In this document: positions 58,799-64,000 of the stretch, one piece after another
Position numbering within the stretch: the stretch's first letter is position 1
How the letters are laid out: every line of letters begins with the position of its first letter
Source of the DNA: Luteimonas aquatica
GTDB taxonomy: Bacteria > Pseudomonadota > Gammaproteobacteria > Xanthomonadales > Xanthomonadaceae
Length of the DNA stretch: 64,000 bases
Assembly: GCF_022662575.1 (NCBI RefSeq)
Contig: NZ_JALBFU010000002.1
Coordinates: 539,959-603,958, forward strand
Direction of reading: 5' to 3'
Notes under the pieces: generated by a model
What the model saw: only the letters and a program-made list of their open reading frames with translations
What the model was told of the DNA's origin: nothing
The model's database searches: none
Translations under genes and position numbers: made by a program

Positions 58799-60118
58799 AT
58801 GACCCGATCCCTGCGACGCCTCGCCGCCTTCCTCGCCCTGCTGCTGCCCCTGGCCGCCTTCGCCCAGGACAAGGGCCTGGAAATCGACATCATCGGCGGC
58901 AACGCCGCCGCCCTCCCGATCGCCGTGGTGCCGATGCCCTACCAGGGCAGCGCGGCGGCGCCGGAAACCGACGTGGCCGCCGTGGTGCGCGCCGACCTGG
59001 ACCGCTCCGGCCAGTTCCGCGGCCTGCCGGTCGCCGACATGGTCGAGAAGCCGACCAAGGGCAGCGAGATCCAGTATCCGACCTGGCGCCTGCTCAAGCA
59101 GGACTACATCGTGGTCGGCCGCGTGGTCGACGGCGGCAGCGGCAGCTACCGGGTCGAGTACGAGCTGTTCGACGTCGCCAAGCAGGAGCGCCTGCTCGGC
59201 TTCGCCATGACCGCGCGCAGCAACGCCATGCGCGATGTCGCCCACCAGATCGCCGACGCCATCTACGAGAAGATCCTCGGCGTGCGCGGCGCCTTCTGGA
59301 CCCGCATCGCCTACGTCACCGCCGTGGGCGTGGGCAAGGGCAGCCGCTACGCGCTGATGGTGGCCGACTCCGACGGCTACAACCCGCAGACGGTGGTGCG
59401 CTCGCCCGAGCCGCTGCTGTCGCCGTCCTGGAGCCCGGACGGCCGCCGCCTGGCCTATGTCAGCTTCGAGCGCGGCAACTCCTCCATCTACATCCAGGAC
59501 ATCACCACCGGCGGCCGCGAGCTGGTCGCCAGCTTCCGCGGCATCAACGGCGCGCCGTCGTTCTCGCCGGACGGGCGCAAGCTGGCGTTGACGCTCTCGC
59601 GCAGCGGCAACCCCGAGATCTACGTGATGGACCTGGGCAGCAAGGCGCTGACCCAGATCACCAACCAGTTCGGCATCGACACCGAGCCGACCTGGAGCGC
59701 CGACGGCGGCACCATCTTCTTCACCTCCGATCGGGGCGGCAAGCCGCAGATCTACCAGGCCCCGGCCAGTGGCGGCGGCGCCACGCGAGTGACCTTCCAG
59801 GGCAGTTACAACGCCAGCGCGTCAGTCTCCTTCGACGGCAAGAAGATCGCCGTGGCGCAGGGAAGCGGCAACGTGTACCGTATTGCCCTGCTGGATCGCA
59901 GCCTCGGGTCGCCGCGCTGGTCCACGCTGTCGCCGGGTTCGCTCGACGAGTCGCCGAGTTTCGCCCCCAACGCCAGCATGATCCTGTACGCGGCCCGCGA
60001 AGGCAGGCGCGGCGTGCTGTACGCGGTCTCGGCCGACGGCCGGGTGCGGCAGCGCCTCGTGCTCGCCGACGGCGACGTACGCGAGCCGGCCTGGGGACCG
60101 TACCGCACGCAACGTTGA
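58799..60118 (+). CDS. tolB: Tol-Pal periplasmic protein TolB
   Basis: TolB (439 aa) is the periplasmic protein that shuttles between Pal and TolA. A signal peptide (MTRSLRRLAAFLALLLPLAA, cleavage after FA) precedes the N-terminal domain (about 24-165; GLEIDIIGGNAAALPIAVVP) and a six-bladed WD40-like beta-propeller (about 170-439) with repeated SWSPDGRRLAYVSFE, SFSPDGRKLALTLSR and TWSADGGTIFFTSDRGG. The TolA box-like DKGLEIDIIGG is at the mature N-terminus. ATG 58799 starts the signal peptide; the frame is open upstream through tolA only because of base composition. Confidence 0.97.
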   Translation: MTRSLRRLAAFLALLLPLAAFAQDKGLEIDIIGGNAAALPIAVVPMPYQGSAAAPETDVAAVVRADLDRSGQFRGLPVADMVEKPTKGSEIQYPTWRLLKQDYIVVGRVVDGGSGSYRVEYELFDVAKQERLLGFAMTARSNAMRDVAHQIADAIYEKILGVRGAFWTRIAYVTAVGVGKGSRYALMVADSDGYNPQTVVRSPEPLLSPSWSPDGRRLAYVSFERGNSSIYIQDITTGGRELVASFRGINGAPSFSPDGRKLALTLSRSGNPEIYVMDLGSKALTQITNQFGIDTEPTWSADGGTIFFTSDRGGKPQIYQAPASGGGATRVTFQGSYNASASVSFDGKKIAVAQGSGNVYRIALLDRSLGSPRWSTLSPGSLDESPSFAPNASMILYAAREGRRGVLYAVSADGRVRQRLVLADGDVREPAWGPYRTQR

Positions 60119-60177
60119 CCTGACCTGCGCACCATCTCGCACTCCGTAACCCCTCTTCACTGCTGAAGGATTCGACG

Positions 60178-60699
60178 ATGAACACCACCACCCGCGTCCT
60201 GCTTACTGCGCTGCTGTGCACCGCTGCCGTCGCCTGCTCCAAGAAGGTCAAGGAAACCCCGCCGACCGATACCGGCACCGGCCCGAGCACCGGCGGCGTG
60301 ACCGACACCGGCCCGACCGCGCCGGGCGCCTATGGCCCGAACGACCTCGACACCGATGCCTGCCTGCGTCAGCGCGTGGTCTACTTCGATTTCGACCAGG
60401 ACGGCCTGCGCTCCGAGTTCCAGGCCGCGATGGCCTGCCACGCCAAGTACCTGCGCGACCGTCCGTCGGCCCGCATCACCCTGGAAGGCAACGCCGACGA
60501 GCGCGGCAGCCGCGAGTACAACCTCGGCCTGGGCGAGCGCCGCGGCAACGCGGTCTCCTCCGCGCTGCAGGCCAACGGCGGTTCGGGCAGCCAGCTCACC
60601 GTGGTCAGCTACGGCGAAGAGCGCCCGACCTGCACCGAGTCGAGCGAGGATTGCTGGGCCAAGAACCGTCGCGTGGAAATCGTCTACACCGCCAAGTAA
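60178..60699 (+). CDS. pal: Peptidoglycan-associated lipoprotein Pal
   Basis: Pal (173 aa) anchors the outer membrane to peptidoglycan. Lipobox VACS gives acylated Cys20. A Thr/Gly/Pro-rich tether (about 28-55) precedes the OmpA-like domain (about 62-173) with VVYFDFDQDGLRSEFQAAM and the diaminopimelate-binding stretch EGNADERGSREYNLGLGERR. Four cysteines in the domain (C62, C86, C151, C158 region) are more than usual for Pal. GAAGGA is well placed before the ATG. It ends the core tolQRAB-pal set. Confidence 0.96.
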   Translation: MNTTTRVLLTALLCTAAVACSKKVKETPPTDTGTGPSTGGVTDTGPTAPGAYGPNDLDTDACLRQRVVYFDFDQDGLRSEFQAAMACHAKYLRDRPSARITLEGNADERGSREYNLGLGERRGNAVSSALQANGGSGSQLTVVSYGEERPTCTESSEDCWAKNRRVEIVYTAK

Positions 60700-60721
60700 G
60701 CGGTGGGCGGATTCCTCCGCA

Positions 60722-60749
60722 AGAGCCCGCGTCCGCGGATGCGGGCTCT
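60722..60749 (+). other. Hairpin between pal and cpoB
   Basis: Perfect 9-bp stem AGAGCCCGC / GCGGGCTCT (60722-60730, 60741-60749) with a 10-base loop, 22 bases after the pal stop. No T run follows, so it is more likely to attenuate or stabilise the pal end of the message than to terminate it. Confidence 0.6.
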
Positions 60750-60789
60750 CCGAAGCAACGCCCTTCCAAGCCGCAAGTCTTTCCAGATC

Positions 60790-61614
60790 ATGAAGCATCA
60801 CATCGTCACAACGATGGCGTTCGCGGCGGCCCTGGTGGCCGCCGCGCCCGCATCGGCACAACGCGCCAGCCTGGCCGACCGCGTCGCCGCGCTCGAGCAG
60901 CAGGCCGCCAACAACCAGGGCAACGTCGACCTGCTCAACCAGGTCACCCAGTTGCGCAGCGACCTGCAGGCCCTGCGTTCGCAGATCGAGGAGCTGCAGC
61001 AGCAGAACGAACAGCTCAAGTCGACCGGCCGCAGCCAGTACCTGGATCTCGACGGTCGCCTGAACCGCCTGGAGGGCGGCGCCGGCGCCGCCCCGGGCCA
61101 GCCCGCGATCGATCCGAATTCGGTGCCGGCCGCGCCGCAGCCGTCGGCGGCGCCTCCCGCCGCCGCCGCGCCGGCCGACAGCGCTCCGGCCATCCATGGC
61201 GACGCCGGCGCCATCGCCAACCGCGCCGACGAGCGCGGCGCCTACGAGACCGCCTTCAACGCCCTGAAGGGCGGGCAGTACGCGGATTCGGCGCAACTGT
61301 TCCAGAGCTTCCTGCAGTCGTATCCGAGCGGCGCCTACGCGCCGAACGCCTTGTACTGGCTGGGGGAGAGCTATTACGTCACCCAGAACTACGCGCTGGC
61401 GCAGCAGCAGTTCCAGGCGCTGCTCGACCGCTATCCGACCCACGACAAGGCGCCGGGCGCCCTGCTCAAGGTCGGCCTGGCGCAGTACGGGCAGAAGCAA
61501 TACGACGCCGCGCAGAAGACCCTGACCGACGTCTCCGCCCGCTATCCGGGCACCGACGCCGCCCGCACCGCCGAAGACCGGCTGCGCGCGATCCAGTTGT
61601 CGCAGGTCCGCTAG
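60790..61614 (+). CDS. cpoB: Cell-division coordinator CpoB (YbgF)
   Basis: CpoB (274 aa) is a periplasmic TPR protein that links Tol-Pal to peptidoglycan synthesis by PBP1B. Signal peptide MKHHIVTTMAFAAALVAAAP (cleavage after ASA), a trimerising coiled coil (about 24-90; DRVAALEQQAANNQGNVDLL, LQALRSQIEELQQQNEQLK), an Ala/Pro linker (about 95-140), then TPRs (about 150-270; AYETAFNALKGGQYADSAQL, APNALYWLGESYYVTQNYAL). The earlier in-frame ATG at 60703 lies inside the hairpin leader and adds Arg-rich residues, so ATG 60790 is preferred. Confidence 0.94.
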   Translation: MKHHIVTTMAFAAALVAAAPASAQRASLADRVAALEQQAANNQGNVDLLNQVTQLRSDLQALRSQIEELQQQNEQLKSTGRSQYLDLDGRLNRLEGGAGAAPGQPAIDPNSVPAAPQPSAAPPAAAAPADSAPAIHGDAGAIANRADERGAYETAFNALKGGQYADSAQLFQSFLQSYPSGAYAPNALYWLGESYYVTQNYALAQQQFQALLDRYPTHDKAPGALLKVGLAQYGQKQYDAAQKTLTDVSARYPGTDAARTAEDRLRAIQLSQVR

Positions 61615-61623
61615 GCCTTTCAA

Positions 61624-62304
61624 ATGCATCCCGCCGTGACGTCAGATGCGGCCGCCGCATCGGCGCAGCGGCTGCGCATCACCGAGATCTTCCTTTCGCT
61701 GCAGGGCGAAGCCCGCGACGCGGGCTGGCCGACGGTGTTCGTGCGCCTGACCGGCTGCCCGCTGCGCTGCCAGTACTGCGACACCGCCTACGCCTTCCAC
61801 GGCGGGGAATGGCGCGAGATCGACGCCATCCTCGAGGAAGTCGCCGGCTACGGCGTGCGCCATGTCTGCGTCACCGGCGGCGAGCCGCTGGCGCAGAAGC
61901 GCTGCCTGCAGCTGTTGCAGCGGCTGTGCGATGCCGGCTATCAGGTCTCGCTGGAAACCTCCGGCGCCATCGACATCGCCCAGGTCGATGCGCGCGTCTC
62001 GCGCGTGCTCGACGTCAAGACGCCGGGCTCGCGCGAGGTCGAGCGCAACCGCTGGGAGAACCTGCCGCTGCTCACCGCCCACGACCAGGTGAAGTTCGTC
62101 CTGTGCGGGCGGGCGGACTACGAGTGGGCGCGCGAGCTGCTCGCCGAGCGGCGCCTGCACGAGCGCTGCGAGGTGCTGTTCTCGCCCAGCAAGTCGGAGC
62201 TCGATCCGCGCGCGCTGGCCGACTGGATCGTCGCCGACCGCCTGCCGGTAAAATTCCAGCTCCAGCTGCACAAGATCCTGTGGAACGACGAGCCCGGGCG
62301 CTGA
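61624..62304 (+). CDS. queE: 7-carboxy-7-deazaguanine synthase QueE
   Basis: QueE (226 aa) is the radical-SAM enzyme that converts CPH4 to 7-carboxy-7-deazaguanine on the path to queuosine. The radical-SAM cluster motif is CPLRCQYC (Cys45, Cys49, Cys52), the CxxxCxxC form, in the context [30 protein letters not shown] at 25-34 and VTGGEPL in the second half of the SAM site are conserved. It starts 10 bases after cpoB, so it belongs to the same unit, and is followed by queC. Confidence 0.95.
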   Translation: MHPAVTSDAAAASAQRLRITEIFLSLQGEARDAGWPTVFVRLTGCPLRCQYCDTAYAFHGGEWREIDAILEEVAGYGVRHVCVTGGEPLAQKRCLQLLQRLCDAGYQVSLETSGAIDIAQVDARVSRVLDVKTPGSREVERNRWENLPLLTAHDQVKFVLCGRADYEWARELLAERRLHERCEVLFSPSKSELDPRALADWIVADRLPVKFQLQLHKILWNDEPGR

Positions 62305-62347
62305 AGCGCGGCCGGCCCGCCGTCCCCGTTCCCCATTTGGTCCCAAG

Positions 62348-63031
62348 ATGAAAAAAGCAGTCGTCCTCGTTTCCGGCGGCATGGATTCCGCCGTCGTCCT
62401 GGCCATTGCCCGCGAGCAGGGCTTCGCCGTGCATGCCCTCAGCGTCGCCTACGGCCAGCGCCATACTTCCGAGCTGGCCGCCGCCGCCCGCGTTTCCGAG
62501 GGGTTGGGCGCCGCGCAGCACAAGACCGTGAACGTGGATCTGCGCAGCATCGGCGGCTCCGCGCTGACCGACGACATCGAGGTGCCCATGGATTCCCATT
62601 TGAATCCGGGCGGCCCCGACATCCCCGTCACCTACGTTCCGGCGCGCAACACCATCATGCTGTCGGTGGCGCTGGGCTGGGGCGAGGTGCTGGGCGCGGC
62701 CGACCTGTTCTGCGGCGTCAATGCCGTCGACTACTCCGGCTATCCGGACTGCCGCCCCGAATTCGTCGCGGCGTTCGAGCGGCTGGCGAACCTGGCGACC
62801 AAGGCCGGCGTGGAAGGGGCGGGCATCCGCGTCCATGCCCCGCTGCAGCAGATGAGCAAGGCCGACATCGTGCGCGAGGGCCTGCGCCTGGGCGTGGATT
62901 TCTCGCAGACCGTGTCCTGCTATCGCGCCGACGCGCAAGGCCGCGCCTGCGGCCATTGCGACGCCTGCCGCTTGCGCGCCGAGGGCTTCGCCGCCGCCGG
63001 CGTCGGCGATCCGACGCGCTACGTCGGCTGA
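62348..63031 (+). CDS. queC: 7-cyano-7-deazaguanine synthase QueC
   Basis: QueC (227 aa) makes preQ0 from 7-carboxy-7-deazaguanine, ammonia and ATP. The PP-loop ATP site is SGGMDS (9-14) in [21 protein letters not shown] zinc site is formed by Cys191, Cys201, Cys204 and Cys207 near the C-terminus ([11 protein letters not shown]). Other conserved stretches are [18 protein letters not shown] and [19 protein letters not shown]. With queE it gives two sequential steps of queuosine/7-deazaguanine synthesis. No preQ1 riboswitch is evident upstream. Confidence 0.96.
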   Translation: MKKAVVLVSGGMDSAVVLAIAREQGFAVHALSVAYGQRHTSELAAAARVSEGLGAAQHKTVNVDLRSIGGSALTDDIEVPMDSHLNPGGPDIPVTYVPARNTIMLSVALGWGEVLGAADLFCGVNAVDYSGYPDCRPEFVAAFERLANLATKAGVEGAGIRVHAPLQQMSKADIVREGLRLGVDFSQTVSCYRADAQGRACGHCDACRLRAEGFAAAGVGDPTRYVG

Positions 63032-63041
63032 TCGATTGCGT

Positions 63042-63047
63042 TAGAAT
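63042..63047 (+). promoter_or_regulatory. Candidate -10 element of tRNA-Lys
   Basis: TAGAAT in GTTAGAATGCG lies 33 bases before the tRNA 5' end, a usual leader length. The -35 is not convincing. Confidence 0.4.
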
Positions 63048-63080
63048 GCGCCTCCCGGTGCAACGCCGGGCGCAACAGAC

Positions 63081-63156
63081 GGGTCGTTAGCTCAGTCGGT
63101 AGAGCATCGGACTTTTAATCCGCTGGTCGATGGTTCGAATCCATCACGACCCACCA
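63081..63156 (+). tRNA. tRNA-Lys (anticodon UUU)
   Basis: A 76-nt tRNA with the CCA end encoded. Acceptor stem GGGTCGT/ACGACCC and T stem GATGG/CCATC are perfect; the anticodon loop is CTTTTAA with TTT at positions 34-36; the variable loop has five bases (TGGTC). The anticodon stem TCGGA/TCCGC has one mismatch, T27 with C43. The D arm GCTC-AGTCGGTA-GAGC is normal. It reads Lys AAA/AAG codons. Confidence 0.97.
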
Positions 63157-63522
63157 AGATCCTGCCTTCCAGGCTGCTGCGACTGCACAAGCATGCTTCA
63201 CGTGTCGCCGACACAATAAAAAGCCAATATTTCCCATCGGTGTAACCGATGGTCGCCGTGTGCCTGCCGGCTTGGACGGCGCGCCCTTACTACTTAATTC
63301 ATTATTTTGCCAGTCCCATTCGTCATGAAAAACAATCTTTTTTGCAATTTATGCACTAAAGTTGCTGGAAATGTGACACTTATACAAATTGGTGTTAGAT
63401 TAATGTAAGTTCAAGGCACTGTATCTCACTTCGTCGCGAGATTTCGTGCTAGGTGAAGCGTGTGAAGAAAGTGTGGGGATAGGGCGGTTCGCGTCCTTCA
63501 ACGTTTCAGGGGAGCAGTCAGC
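63157..63522. other. AT-rich intergenic region between tRNA-Lys and the DUF11 gene
   Basis: A 366-bp stretch without a gene. From about 63290 to 63420 it is clearly AT-rich, in contrast to the rest of the window. It holds a perfect 8-bp inverted repeat with 3-base loop (CCATCGGT-GTA-ACCGATGG, 63234-63252), a GTGTC/GACAC repeat at 63202-63214, and a sigma-70-like promoter for the DUF11 gene. Confidence 0.7.
63373..63401 (+). promoter_or_regulatory. Sigma-70-like promoter of the DUF11 gene
   Basis: GTGACA (63373-63378), a 17-bp spacer and TAGATT (63396-63401): 5 of 6 and 4 of 6 consensus bases with optimal spacing. Start of transcription would be near 63408, giving a leader of about 115 bases. 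Confidence 0.6.
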
Positions 63523-64000
63523 GTGTTCGCATTCGGTCATGGCTTTGCCGCGGCAAGTCGTCGTGTCGCCTTGTCTCTGGGATTCTGCCTGGCGGCGCTC
63601 GGTGCCCCTGTCGCTTTCGCGCAGACTGCAACCAACGTCGCCACCATCACGCCGCCCTCCGGCGTCACCAATACCGGTGCCGCCTGTATCGCCGCCAATG
63701 GCTCCGGGGCCTTCAACAGCACGACCGGCGTCTGCACCGCGACCGACAGCGACACCGTCGTTGCCCCGCAACTGACCTTCACCAAGACCCACAGCGGCAA
63801 CTTCGTGGTGGGCACCAACGGCACCTACACGCTGACGGTGAGCAACACCGGCACGGCGCCGACCTCGGGCACGATCACCGTCGTCGACACGCTGCCGACC
63901 GGCCTGACCTACGTGTCGGGCACGGGCACCGGCTGGACCTGCAATGCCGCGGGCCAGGTGGTCACCTGTACCAGCACGACCGCGATTCCGGCGGGTTCCG
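63523..64000 (+). CDS. DUF11-domain surface/secreted protein (partial, 3' end outside window)
   Basis: An open frame starting GTG 63523, with AGGGGA nine bases upstream, runs off the window end. It encodes a signal peptide ([20 protein letters not shown], cleavage after VAFA), a Thr/Ala/Asn-rich segment with two cysteines, then a DUF11 repeat (about 90-159): [40 protein letters not shown] and [23 protein letters not shown]11 domains are Ig-like beta units found in large, often repetitive cell-surface proteins. The codon use is rich in ACC, GGC and GCC. Further repeats probably lie beyond the window. No sortase or autotransporter signal can be judged yet. Confidence 0.85.
   Translation, partial: MFAFGHGFAAASRRVALSLGFCLAALGAPVAFAQTATNVATITPPSGVTNTGAACIAANGSGAFNSTTGVCTATDSDTVVAPQLTFTKTHSGNFVVGTNGTYTLTVSNTGTAPTSGTITVVDTLPTGLTYVSGTGTGWTCNAAGQVVTCTSTTAIPAGS

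Noticed and set aside
62305..62347. preQ1 riboswitch before queC.
   Set aside because: The 43-bp gap is too short and lacks the expected A-rich pseudoknot tail.
63202..63252. Terminator for tRNA-Lys formed by the inverted repeats downstream.
   Set aside because: Neither repeat is followed by a T run on the plus strand; they may be operators instead.

Overview
The window is GC-rich chromosomal DNA, densely coding, with short gaps and many ATGA or single-base gene overlaps. The gene set and order point to the gammaproteobacterial order Xanthomonadales (Lysobacterales), most like Lysobacter, Luteimonas or Pseudoxanthomonas. The main clues are a pilN-O-P-Q tail followed by a MoxR/DUF58/VWA operon, YebC starting [11 protein letters not shown], ruvC-ruvA-kup before ruvB-ybgC-tolQRAB-pal-cpoB-queE-queC, and TonB receptors of xanthomonad type. 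This placement is inference from protein sequence and synteny. I see no IS element, phage, CRISPR array or plasmid function.

Layout. 1-3.5 kb: end of the type IV pilus assembly operon (pilN tail, pilO, pilP, pilQ). 3.6-11.3 kb: a Bat-like operon of MoxR AAA+ ATPase, DUF58 protein, DUF4381 protein, VWA protein, a fused VWA-TPR protein carrying 89 perfect Asn-Gln-Gln repeats, and a BatD-like protein. 11.3-15.8 kb: a dicarboxylate symporter, transketolase and an unidentified secreted protein. 15.9-20.6 kb (minus): a Ser/Thr kinase-TPR protein with its ECF sigma factor, TspO, and a DUF2007 protein. 20.8-25.2 kb: clpB behind a sigma-32-type promoter, then a convergent YbaL/Kef-type antiporter. 25.3-30.2 kb (minus): two tandem paralogous TonB-dependent receptors. 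30.4-38.6 kb: an ABC-F ATPase, a REP pair, a secreted isoamylase, a second cation:proton antiporter, an FmdB zinc ribbon and aspS. 38.6-47 kb: an alpha/beta hydrolase, an AraC regulator divergent from an RND efflux pump and its adaptor, a tiny exported protein, a GNAT acetyltransferase and a lipase-like protein. 47-55.4 kb: yebC, ruvC, ruvA, kup, a DUF1579-like protein, a MocR regulator, a luciferase-like oxidoreductase and ruvB. 55.5-63.2 kb: ybgC-tolQ-tolR-(TolR paralogue)-tolA-tolB-pal-cpoB-queE-queC and tRNA-Lys(UUU). 63.2-64 kb: an AT-rich gap and the start of a DUF11 surface/secreted protein.

How the parts fit. Much of the window concerns the envelope: the PilQ secretin complex, the periplasmic VWA/TPR assembly, TonB receptors, RND efflux, and the Tol-Pal system that keeps the outer membrane attached during division. 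DNA repair genes (ruvCAB) and 7-deazaguanine synthesis (queE, queC) are interleaved with tol-pal.

The two observations I find most unusual are an extra gene between tolR and tolA, and the minisatellite in the VWA-TPR gene. The extra gene encodes a TolR-like periplasmic domain (about 30 of 77 residues identical to TolR in an ungapped hand alignment) on a membrane anchor without the proton-path aspartate. The minisatellite is 801 bp of a 9-bp unit, 84 of its 89 copies identical at the nucleotide level.
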